This document shows, piece after piece, positions 33,102 to 40,607 of a stretch of 64,000 nt of DNA. The DNA lies in NCBI GenBank assembly GCA_902786665.1, contig CADADN010000005.1, positions 28,308-92,307 on the forward strand, in the 5' to 3' direction. The DNA is from an uncultured Prevotellaceae bacterium (GTDB taxonomy: Bacteria > Bacteroidota > Bacteroidia > Bacteroidales > Bacteroidaceae). Under the pieces are notes generated by a model. It saw only the letters and a program-made list of their open reading frames with translations. It did not search any database and was not told where the DNA came from. Position 1 is the first letter of the stretch, and each line of letters opens with the position of its first letter. Position numbers and translations under genes: made by a program.

Positions 33102-33596
33102 TTACAATTCGGGAGAGATGACGGAGAGCCACTCCTCGATGCGGGTGTCGGTCTTGTCATCCTCGTTGATGTCGTCGAGAGGCAGACCGATGAACTTGCC
33201 GTCGATTACAGCCTCCGAATCATCGAAAACATAGTCGTCGGTGGCCACGCTGCCAATGAAACGGGCGCCGCTGTCCTTGATGCCGTTATAGAGTTCGCCC
33301 ATGCCACCAACGAAAGTGTCACTGTACGACTCGCAGTCCCCACAGCCAAAGATGGCCACGGTCTTGCCACTGAGGTCGGCATCCTGAAGAGTCTTCAGTC
33401 CGTCGTACCAATCGTCCTGCAGCTCCCCAGCCCCCCAGGTGGACGTACCGAGAATCAGGTTTTGATGTGCGTCGATGATGTCTGCCGTAAGGTCTTGCAC
33501 GTTCAAGGCCTCACAGTCCAGTTTCGAAGCGATCTTCTCAGCGATGGCCTCGCAGGTTCCGGTGGAGGAACCATAGATAATGATTGTTGAGTTCAT
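33102..33596 (-). CDS. flavodoxin
   Basis: 164 residues with the FMN phosphate loop IYGSSTGTCEAIA (residues 8-20), LGTSTWGAGELQDDW for the 50s loop and FGCGDCESYSDTF for the 90s loop, all typical of long-chain flavodoxins. It is a soluble low-potential electron carrier that can replace ferredoxin when iron is short. It follows the DUF2023 gene by 23 bases, an arrangement shared by many Bacteroidota. Confidence 0.95.
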   Translation of the reverse strand: MNSTIIIYGSSTGTCEAIAEKIASKLDCEALNVQDLTADIIDAHQNLILGTSTWGAGELQDDWYDGLKTLQDADLSGKTVAIFGCGDCESYSDTFVGGMGELYNGIKDSGARFIGSVATDDYVFDDSEAVIDGKFIGLPLDDINEDDKTDTRIEEWLSVISPEL

Positions 33597-33619
33597 TGAG
33601 TATTCTTTTTTTTGTATGG

Positions 33620-33979
33620 TTAATTTCTGTTGTCATATCGACCTTTCCTTTGACAATAGCGTTCACACTGGGCGCAGATGTCGTAGCCGAGCATGGCGCC
33701 GAGGATGAAGTCCTCTTCCGGTGAGAGCTGGTGCAACGGACGGGTGACAATGAGCCGGATGGCCTCCAGGCACTCTCGACGCCCGAAGTAGAAGTTAAGG
33801 TTCTGCTGTCCCACTGGTTGTAGCACATAGGGGATGCCCCTGCTCTCCAGTCGACAGGCTACTTGGTCGCCGTATTTCTTGTTACAAGTGAACAGCACCA
33901 TCTGGCGCACGCCTTTTCGAAGTTCATAGATGTGATTCATCAGCACTTTCATCTCAATGGGTGTGGTCGTTGCATTCAT
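33620..33979 (-). CDS. DUF2023 protein, flavodoxin partner
   Basis: I take ATG 33979 (MNATTTPIEMKVLMNHIYELRKG), giving 119 residues; the longer frame adds a poorly supported 35 residues. The core MKVLMNHIYELRKGVRQMVLFT and a Cys pair in DICAQCERYC near the C-terminus match the DUF2023 family. Function unknown, but the family is usually encoded next to flavodoxin and probably interacts with it or its flavin. Its promoter is at 34082-34112. Confidence 0.85.
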   Translation of the reverse strand: MNATTTPIEMKVLMNHIYELRKGVRQMVLFTCNKKYGDQVACRLESRGIPYVLQPVGQQNLNFYFGRRECLEAIRLIVTRPLHQLSPEEDFILGAMLGYDICAQCERYCQRKGRYDNRN

Positions 33980-34081
33980 TGTCGTATTATCTTTTTTCGC
34001 ATGCCATTCTTTGCAAACCGCGAACAGAGCTTGTTGAAGCCATGCCGAGGCGAACCAGAACAGCAACCTGTTTTCTGTGTG

Positions 34082-34112
34082 CAAAGGTACGGGGTAAAAA
34101 TGAATGCCACAA
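34082..34112 (-). promoter_or_regulatory. promoter of the DUF2023-flavodoxin operon
   Basis: On the minus strand TTG (34110-34112), 20 bases, TACCTTTG (34082-34089). The leader to ATG 33979 would be about 95 bases. Confidence 0.68.
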
Positions 34113-34292
34113 TACCTAAAACTTGTGGTTTTTAGGCATGCATTGCACCAACATATTGGTCTGCTGAAGAAAGTCTGACACCACCTTGCCGCAGCACTTT
34201 ATCAAACCTCCATCATTGACGTTTCAAACAGCACGAATCATTCTTGGCATCTTTTTGAACGCAGCTTCCTTACAGGTCGCATTTTTTGTTAT

Positions 34293-34555
34293 CTTCGCTT
34301 GGGCGAAGATAGGCTGCACCTCGGGAATGAAAGCAAAAACTCCGTTTTTTGCTTTGCATTCCACTCGGTTTGCACTACTTTGCTTGAGCGAAGATAGGCT
34401 GCACCTCGGGAATGAAAGCAAAAACTCCGTTTTTTGCTTTGCATTCCACTCGGTTTGCACTATCTTTGCTTGGGCGAAGATAGGCTGCACCTCGGAAATG
34501 AAAGCAAAAACTCTGTTTTTTGCTTTGCATTCCACTCGGTTTGCACTATCTTTGC
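34293..34555 (+). repeat. array of three 85-86 bp repeats, two carrying a full promoter
   Basis: Three direct copies with period 85 and 86 (the marker AGGCTGCACC starts at 34311, 34396 and 34482). Each holds a dyad AAAGCAAAAA / TTTTTGCTTT followed by a TTTG, 18-19 bases and a TATCTTTG-like box. In units 2 and 3 the box is exactly TATCTTTG (34461-34468, 34547-34554), and the -33 TTTG sits 19 bases before it (34524-34527 in unit 3). Unit 1 lacks one base of the -7 box. Unit 3 lies 100 bases upstream of the hydrolase gene and is its likely promoter. No gene was found in the rest of 33980-34653. Confidence 0.85.
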
Positions 34556-34653
34556 ACATTATTCATATTGTAGTCTGATGCAGTTGCAGGCACGCTCCTT
34601 GTATTCATCAGGCAAAAAGAACGTTTCATTTCAAAACTTGGATATTAAGAACT

Positions 34654-35712
34654 ATGGTTATGAGGAAATTTTTGATGACTGCGATGTTGGTCGCTGCAAG
34701 TGTGGGGCTGACGAATGCCCAGACAACCCAAAGGCAAGTGGTGGAAGAAGGCGGCACGGGACCGTTCAAGTCGGAAGTGGTGGGCGATGCCTCCTGCACC
34801 GGCTTCACAGTGTATCGCCCGCAGAACCTGAAGGAAGTGGTGGCGAAGCAGGGCGCACTGCCCGTGATTGTTTATGCCAATGGTGCCTGTTTCAACAACA
34901 ATGTGGAAATGCGTCTTTTGCTGAGCGAAGTAGCGTCCTATGGTTATGTGGCAGCCGCCATAGGTCCGTACGACGAGGCGGATGTGATGGCGCAATGGAG
35001 AGGCGTCCTGAGGTCGGCCTATCCGGAAACCAAAGGAGAGGTCATCATGGCCAATGGCGAGAAGATTCTCCCATTGACCGCCGAGGAAATCAAGGCACGC
35101 CAGGAGGAACAGGCAAGACAAAGGGAGCAAGCTGCCAAGAAAGCCAAGAAAGCCAAAAAGCAACCCGAAGCCCCGCAATTCAGCACCTATCCCAAGATGC
35201 TGCTCGAGGTGCTCGACTGGCTGACCGACCAGAACGCCACCGCTGGTTCGGAATATTACCATTGCCTTGACCTCGACCATGTGGCGGCGATGGGACAATC
35301 GTGCGGAGGCGCACAGGTATTGGGTGTAGCCCACGACCCCCGCATCAAGACTTGCGTGATGCTCAATTCCGGCATCGGCGACATGGAAATGATGGGGTCG
35401 ACAAAGGAGTCGCTCAAAAACCTTCACACACCGATGTTCTATATGATTGGCGGTCCCGGCGACATCGCTTACGCCAATGCACAGAAAGATTATGAGCGCA
35501 TAGCCGACAACATCCCCGTGGTGATGCTGAATTCGAAGGATGGCCACAGCGGCACCTATTACGAGAAACATGGCGGCAACTATGCCAAGGCTGTCGTGAA
35601 GTGGCTCGATTGGCAGTTGAAAGGGCAGGTGGGGCAATCCGCCCTCTTCCTCGACGACGAATACCTGAAAATGAAATTCCCGGAATGGCAGGGCGTCAGA
35701 AAGAATTTCTAA
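34654..35712 (+). CDS. exported alpha/beta hydrolase with charged insertion
   Basis: 352 residues; start at 34654 (MVMRKF) or 34660. Signal peptide to about 22 (GLTNAQ). Strand and oxyanion region GALPVIVYANGACFNNN, nucleophile elbow AAMGQSCGGAQ and late DGHSGTYY with the His give a complete triad pattern like the dienelactone/PET-hydrolase superfamily. A Lys/Glu/Gln-rich helical insertion lies at about 145-175 (EEIKARQEEQARQREQAAKKAKK). Substrate unknown; an ester in the periplasm or outside is likely. Expressed from the repeat-borne promoter upstream. Confidence 0.85.
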   Translation: MVMRKFLMTAMLVAASVGLTNAQTTQRQVVEEGGTGPFKSEVVGDASCTGFTVYRPQNLKEVVAKQGALPVIVYANGACFNNNVEMRLLLSEVASYGYVAAAIGPYDEADVMAQWRGVLRSAYPETKGEVIMANGEKILPLTAEEIKARQEEQARQREQAAKKAKKAKKQPEAPQFSTYPKMLLEVLDWLTDQNATAGSEYYHCLDLDHVAAMGQSCGGAQVLGVAHDPRIKTCVMLNSGIGDMEMMGSTKESLKNLHTPMFYMIGGPGDIAYANAQKDYERIADNIPVVMLNSKDGHSGTYYEKHGGNYAKAVVKWLDWQLKGQVGQSALFLDDEYLKMKFPEWQGVRKNF

Positions 35713-35739
35713 CTCAAGTTTCGCGTTCGCTCAACTACC

Positions 35740-35795
35740 AGGAGTTAAAGGGGAGTTAAAGAGAAGTTAAAGAGGAGTTAAAGGGACGTATGTTC
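35740..35795. repeat. GGAGTTAAAG repeat, downstream of a plus-strand gene
   Basis: Four to five units (GGAGTTAAAGGGGAGTTAAA) and the cap GGGACGTATGTTCC. Unlike the copies in the biosynthetic operon, this one follows the coding strand of the adjacent gene, so orientation relative to genes is not fixed. Confidence 0.8.
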
Positions 35796-35935
35796 CGCAA
35801 ATCCGTCTTTTTGGTGATGATAATGTCATCCAGACTTCTTCAAACCTTATCTTTCCGTACTTGCGAAAGTTGAGTTTCTAATTTGCATCATTGAGTCCAG
35901 TTGAAGTCAAATAAGCTGGACTTGAATACAGTTAG

Positions 35936-35980
35936 GGTGCGCATCTCCCCTCCCGTTCAAGGTGAGGAGAGATGCGCACC
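35936..35980. repeat. inverted repeat with GGTGCGCATCTC arms
   Basis: Arms GGTGCGCATCTC and GAGATGCGCACC surround CCCTCCCGTTCAAGGTGAGG. It shares ATGCGCACC with the dispersed element at 28395 and 56578. The remainder of 35713-36236 holds a GGAGTTAAAG array and the next gene's promoter but no gene. Confidence 0.75.
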
Positions 35981-36173
35981 GTTTTATGCACACGGATTCT
36001 TGGCCACGCGACGCTCGCCCACCAAAAAGAGACGCGCAGAACTGGAAGCAATCCACATTTTTAAGTATCCTCATTTTGGTTTTATGAAAATCATCATAAA
36101 AATGCGGTATTCGCTTCATTACGATTGAGTATAGATCATCCATCGATGCCATGAAAACACTGATTTTTGGGTA

Positions 36174-36204
36174 TTGCCCACACCAATAAAAGGTTGTTAT
36201 TTTG
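36174..36204 (+). promoter_or_regulatory. promoter of the porin-imelysin operon
   Basis: TTG (36174-36176), 20 bases, TTATTTTG (36197-36204; TAnnTTTG with one mismatch). The likely start near 36211 gives a short leader to ATG 36237. Confidence 0.6.
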
Positions 36205-36236
36205 CAATCGAAAAGTTGACGAGACCCATCAATTCA

Positions 36237-37631
36237 ATGAAAGTAACAACACTCACCACCATTCTTGCACTGTCAGCCCTCAGCATATCAGCTCAAGAAG
36301 TAAAAGACAACGACGTGGATGCCACCACAGGCGCCACACGACAAGCAGCGAAAACCGAGAAACAGGCAAATGCCCTGTCACGCCTCCACATTGGCGGTTA
36401 TGGCGAGGCTGTCATGACCCGTAACTTCTACAGTCAGAGTTTCAACCGATACAAGAAGCCGGAGAACTATGCCGACGACAAGAGCCACGGACGCTTCGAC
36501 CTGCCACACGTATGCCTGAACATCGGCTACGACTTCGGCAAGGGATGGACCATGGGGTCGGAGATAGAATTTGAGCATGGAGGCAATGGCACTGCCGTGG
36601 AAATCGAGGCCGAGGAAGCTGGAGAATACGAGGCAGAGGTGGAGAAAGGCGGCGAGGTGAACATTGAGCAGTTCTGGATCAACAAGGAGTTCTGGAATGG
36701 CAAGTTCAACATCAAGGCTGGCGAAATCATCGTGCCTGTAGGCTACTCCAACGCCTACCACGAACCCCATCAGTTCTTCACGGCGTATCGTCCCGAGGGC
36801 GAAGCCACCATCATGCCCAACACGTGGCACCAGGTGGGACTGTCGCTGTGGGGACGCCTGAAGGACTGGCACTATGAGGCCCAACTGCTCTCAGGTCTGA
36901 ACTCCGAGAGTTTCACGGCAGAGAATTTCGTGCACTACGGTGCCACCAGTCCCTATGAATTCAAGGTCGCCAACAACTATGCCGGTGCGTTGCGTGTCGA
37001 CAACTATTCCGTCAAAGGACTGCGCATCGGTCTTAGCGGTTATTACGGCTACACCTTCCGCAACACACTGCGCACTCCGGGCAGCAAATACGACGACGTG
37101 ACGGGAGCACTTGGAATCGTGGCCTTGGACTTCTCGCTCAACCGCTGGAACTGGATTGTGCGCGGCAACGTGGATTATGCCCATTTCAGCGATGCCGACG
37201 AGATTTCGGCCTACAACCAAGCCAACTGGACGCACCACAAATACCAGGATGGCAACCCGCACCACTATTCCAACATAGGCAGCAATGCCCTTGCCTATGC
37301 CATCGAGGCCGGCTACAATGTCTTTTCACAAATCCCCAAACTACATCAATCGAATGAAAAGCTATGGGTGTTCGGACGATTCGAGCATTACAACACCATG
37401 GCCTCGGGCACCTATGAGTCGATGTACAAATACACCAAGAAGTACCGTTGCGTTTTCGGCCTGAACTATTCGCCCGTGAAACAAATCACCATCAAGGGGG
37501 AGTACTCCTACAGGTTCTTCGAGAAGCCCAACAACAACGGCCTCACTGCAGACAGCCCCTTGTACAAGCAACCCTACAACAACGAGCCAAGCATCAGCTT
37601 GGGCATCACCTACTGTGGGAAACTGCTGTAA
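36237..37631 (+). CDS. outer-membrane porin-like beta-barrel protein
   Basis: 464 residues from ATG 36237 (MKVTTLTTILALSALSISAQ, a signal peptide). After a short linker the sequence alternates amphipathic strands (LHIGGYGEAVMTR, DLPHVCLNIGYDFG, MGSEIEFEHGGNG, INKEFWNGKFNIKAGEIIVPVGY) to a final SISLGITYCGKLL, a standard barrel end. It is similar in layout to phosphate-selective/OprO-type porins. It heads an operon with imelysin, a di-haem protein and a cytochrome c biogenesis protein, so it may import iron-containing or acidic substrates. Confidence 0.85.
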   Translation: MKVTTLTTILALSALSISAQEVKDNDVDATTGATRQAAKTEKQANALSRLHIGGYGEAVMTRNFYSQSFNRYKKPENYADDKSHGRFDLPHVCLNIGYDFGKGWTMGSEIEFEHGGNGTAVEIEAEEAGEYEAEVEKGGEVNIEQFWINKEFWNGKFNIKAGEIIVPVGYSNAYHEPHQFFTAYRPEGEATIMPNTWHQVGLSLWGRLKDWHYEAQLLSGLNSESFTAENFVHYGATSPYEFKVANNYAGALRVDNYSVKGLRIGLSGYYGYTFRNTLRTPGSKYDDVTGALGIVALDFSLNRWNWIVRGNVDYAHFSDADEISAYNQANWTHHKYQDGNPHHYSNIGSNALAYAIEAGYNVFSQIPKLHQSNEKLWVFGRFEHYNTMASGTYESMYKYTKKYRCVFGLNYSPVKQITIKGEYSYRFFEKPNNNGLTADSPLYKQPYNNEPSISLGITYCGKLL

Positions 37632-37691
37632 AAAAAATGAAGATGAGAATACTTAAAAGGTTAAAATGACAATAACAAACAAAGGATTGAA

Positions 37692-38888
37692 ATGAGAAAC
37701 AAGGAACTATTGAAAATGGCAGCTTTGGCTGTCGTGTTTACAACAGGCTTCGCCTCATGTTCAAGCGATGACGACGCCGACACGAAAACTGTTACCGGAA
37801 CCCAGGCCGCCCTCGACCAGGCATGCAAGGATTGGAAGACGGCACGCGCCAACTGGGAGAACACCGAGGCCTTCCTCTTCGGTGCCGCCGATGTCTATTC
37901 CATCGACCCCCACACCGACACATGGCCGGTGGCCGCCAACGACCTCGCCGACGTGCTGCGCGACGAGAAGGCGATGTCGAACCTCGACAACTTCATCAAG
38001 ACCGCCAACTCCGGCATCTTGGGCTACCATGGCTTGGAATACGTGCTCTTCCGTCAGGGGCAACCCCGACAAATCAGTCAAATCACCAACTTGGAGTACA
38101 ACTACATCTGCGCCGTTGCCAAGGACCTCTACAACGCCACCGCCACACTGGAGGCCGCATGGGACTCGCGTGAGAGCAATTCCGACCGTCACCAGATAGC
38201 CATCAATTACGTGGCCACACACAACGCCCTCAATGACGACGGCGATGCCGAAGGAGCGTTGGGCTCGTTCCAAAACTTCGGCAAGGCGTTCAAAACTCCC
38301 GGAACCGGCGACTGGGTCACGGCACTCGACGCCACGCTTGAAATCATCTCCGGCTGCCGCGACATCATCGGCGAGGTGGGTGACTCCAAGATAGGCCTTC
38401 CCTACACCGGCGAGGATGCCACCTACATCGAGTCGCCTTATGCCTACAATTCCATCACCGACTTCTACGACAACATCGTCAGTTGCAAAAACGCCCTCTT
38501 CGGAAAGATGGATGCCACTTCTCCCACCCAGCAGTCGCTGATTTACTTCTGCCAGAACTCAGGCAATGCGACGCTGGCAGGCCAAGCCAACACGGTGGTG
38601 GCGAAACTTGACGTGGCATTGGCCAAGATCAAGGCCATGAAACATCCGTTCGCCCTGTACTTCTCCGACTCCTCCTGCAAGGTGGCGATCGATGCCCTGG
38701 GCGAGTTGGACGATGCTCTCGCCGACCTCTCCGAGACTCTTAGCGGATACGCCGGCAACAACACCGTGGAGGCACAGTGCCAAATCATCAACGAGAACTA
38801 TGTCGACAACGTGGTGCTTGCCACATACCGCACACTGGCTGACAATGCTCAGAAACTCTATCAGTCGATTGTGAACATCAAAAAGTAA
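37692..38888 (+). CDS. imelysin-family (peptidase M75) lipoprotein
   Basis: 398 residues. Lipobox TGFASC, then an Asp-rich linker. The imelysin signature GxHxxE is present as GYHGLEY near residue 111, and the N-terminal four-helix bundle contains CKDWKTARANWENTEAFLFG, typical of IrpA/ICMP and EfeO relatives. Imelysins are linked to iron uptake; peptidase activity is in doubt. It lies between the porin and the di-haem protein genes (60 and 6 bases apart), matching the common imelysin-DUF1111 pairing. Confidence 0.92.
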   Translation: MRNKELLKMAALAVVFTTGFASCSSDDDADTKTVTGTQAALDQACKDWKTARANWENTEAFLFGAADVYSIDPHTDTWPVAANDLADVLRDEKAMSNLDNFIKTANSGILGYHGLEYVLFRQGQPRQISQITNLEYNYICAVAKDLYNATATLEAAWDSRESNSDRHQIAINYVATHNALNDDGDAEGALGSFQNFGKAFKTPGTGDWVTALDATLEIISGCRDIIGEVGDSKIGLPYTGEDATYIESPYAYNSITDFYDNIVSCKNALFGKMDATSPTQQSLIYFCQNSGNATLAGQANTVVAKLDVALAKIKAMKHPFALYFSDSSCKVAIDALGELDDALADLSETLSGYAGNNTVEAQCQIINENYVDNVVLATYRTLADNAQKLYQSIVNIKK

Positions 38889-38894
38889 ACAGTC

Positions 38895-40601
38895 ATGAAC
38901 AAGCCTTTCTTTTTCGGGATTGTTCTGATGGGAACCTTCGTCATCGCCGGTTGTTCCGACGATGACGACGTCTCTCCCACCACTTGGGAGATAGGCGACC
39001 CTTCCGCATCGGACTATCCAGAGGACTACTATGCCGGCGGACAGCTCGGCACCACCACTGTGAACTCCTCCACAGCTTTCAAGCAGCCCTCGAAAGCCGT
39101 GGAGAACGCCGGAATGATGACAGCCTTCAATGAAGGCGAATATCTCTTTGAAAAGGACTACAACACCAACACCGACGGTGCCTTCCACGGCCTCGGTCCC
39201 GTCTATGTGCGTCGTGGATGCCTCTACTGCCATCCCGGCTACGGCCATGGTGCACGGCAGACGGATTACAAGGCCGACACCCACCGCAACGGCTACCTGC
39301 TCGTCGTCTACGACAAGACCACCAACGCCTACATCCGCTCGGTGGCAGGCATGCCGCAGACCGGTGCCGTGAAACCTTTCAAGGCACCCATCGACGAGAA
39401 CCAAATCCAAATCGCGTGGAACAACTACACCGACGAATGGGGCAACAAGTTCCCCGACGGCGAGACCTATTCGCTCATCTACCCGGAAGTAAGCATCCCC
39501 TATAGTGCCTACTATGCGCCCGTGGTGGTGCAGCGTGGCGGTGCCGACGTGGTCCTTTCCGAGGCCGAATACAACAACGACATCGGCGTGCTGCTGGAAT
39601 CGACCATCGGCATTTACGGCACGGGACTGACCGATGCCATCCCCGATGAGGACATCACGGCACAATGGAAGGCGGAGAGTGAGTATTTCAACAGCATCGG
39701 CCGCACCGACGCACTGAACCCCGCCATGTGGAACCAGGGCACCAACACCTGGAACAGTTATTACAGCAACTCGTTGCAGGGCGACGGCACGAAATATGTG
39801 CGCCGGTACACCTATGCGATGTCGCGTGGCCCCATCCTTGACGCCGCCGGCGCCAACGCCATCTGGAACATCACCAATGTGACCCGCTCCGACCGCCGCT
39901 ACCACTACCTTGACCTCGCCGGCAAGTATTATGCCACGAAAGCGTCGCAAGACCCTGAGGTGCAGGCGGGCTTCACCGAATACATCAACCGCATGGACCC
40001 GGCGAAGATGCACCCCGAATGGCACACGGGCGACTTGGAGAAAGACATCTACACCTATCTGACCAGCAAGTCGCTCGATGCCGAGATGACCGATGCCCAA
40101 TACAAGAACCTCATGATATGGCATCGCGGGTTGGCCGTCCCTGCGGCACGCAACACCACCACCGACGACTTCAAGGAGGGCAAGCGCCTGTTCACGCAGA
40201 TTGGTTGCGCCTCCTGCCACCGTCCATCATGGCAGACGGGCGAGGACCACATCCAGGACCCGGCCAGGTTCTTCCTGTCCGACAGCGACATGCCACGCTA
40301 TCCACACCAGAAGATATGGCCCTACACCGACTTCGTCCAGCATCGTCTGTGGATGAAGAACGACATACGCACCGGTTGGTGCCGCACCACACCGCTATGG
40401 GGACGCGGACTGGCCGCCAAATGCGGCAGCGGCGTGGAACGCCTGCATGACTGCCGTGCACGCAACGTCATGGAAGCCATCATGTGGCACGGCTGCAAGA
40501 ACGAAGGCGGCACGAGCGATGCCTACAACTCCGTAGTACAGTTCCGCAACCTGACGAAGAAACAACGTGACCAAATCATCTTTTTCATAGAATCCATCTA
40601 A
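38895..40601 (+). CDS. DUF1111-type di-haem oxidoreductase lipoprotein
   Basis: 568 residues. Lipobox VIAGC places the lipid at Cys20. Two c-type haem motifs: CLYCH at residues 109-113 and CASCH at 438-442. The region around them (GRGCLYCHPGYGHGAR, RLFTQIGCASCHRPSW) and length fit the DUF1111 (DHOR) family related to MauG/cytochrome c peroxidase. It may oxidise or reduce a metal or thiol substrate in the periplasm, passing electrons between the haems. Haem attachment needs a cytochrome c synthase, which the next gene encodes. Confidence 0.9.
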   Translation: MNKPFFFGIVLMGTFVIAGCSDDDDVSPTTWEIGDPSASDYPEDYYAGGQLGTTTVNSSTAFKQPSKAVENAGMMTAFNEGEYLFEKDYNTNTDGAFHGLGPVYVRRGCLYCHPGYGHGARQTDYKADTHRNGYLLVVYDKTTNAYIRSVAGMPQTGAVKPFKAPIDENQIQIAWNNYTDEWGNKFPDGETYSLIYPEVSIPYSAYYAPVVVQRGGADVVLSEAEYNNDIGVLLESTIGIYGTGLTDAIPDEDITAQWKAESEYFNSIGRTDALNPAMWNQGTNTWNSYYSNSLQGDGTKYVRRYTYAMSRGPILDAAGANAIWNITNVTRSDRRYHYLDLAGKYYATKASQDPEVQAGFTEYINRMDPAKMHPEWHTGDLEKDIYTYLTSKSLDAEMTDAQYKNLMIWHRGLAVPAARNTTTDDFKEGKRLFTQIGCASCHRPSWQTGEDHIQDPARFFLSDSDMPRYPHQKIWPYTDFVQHRLWMKNDIRTGWCRTTPLWGRGLAAKCGSGVERLHDCRARNVMEAIMWHGCKNEGGTSDAYNSVVQFRNLTKKQRDQIIFFIESI

Positions 40602-40607
40602 AACAAT

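Noticed and set aside
34293-34555. CRISPR-like array
   Set aside because: The 85-86 bp units are almost identical throughout with no distinct repeat/spacer structure, and no cas genes are present.
38559-40220. 553-codon minus-strand frame
   Set aside because: Antisense to the imelysin and di-haem genes; no domain, while the plus-strand proteins have GxHxxE and CxxCH motifs.
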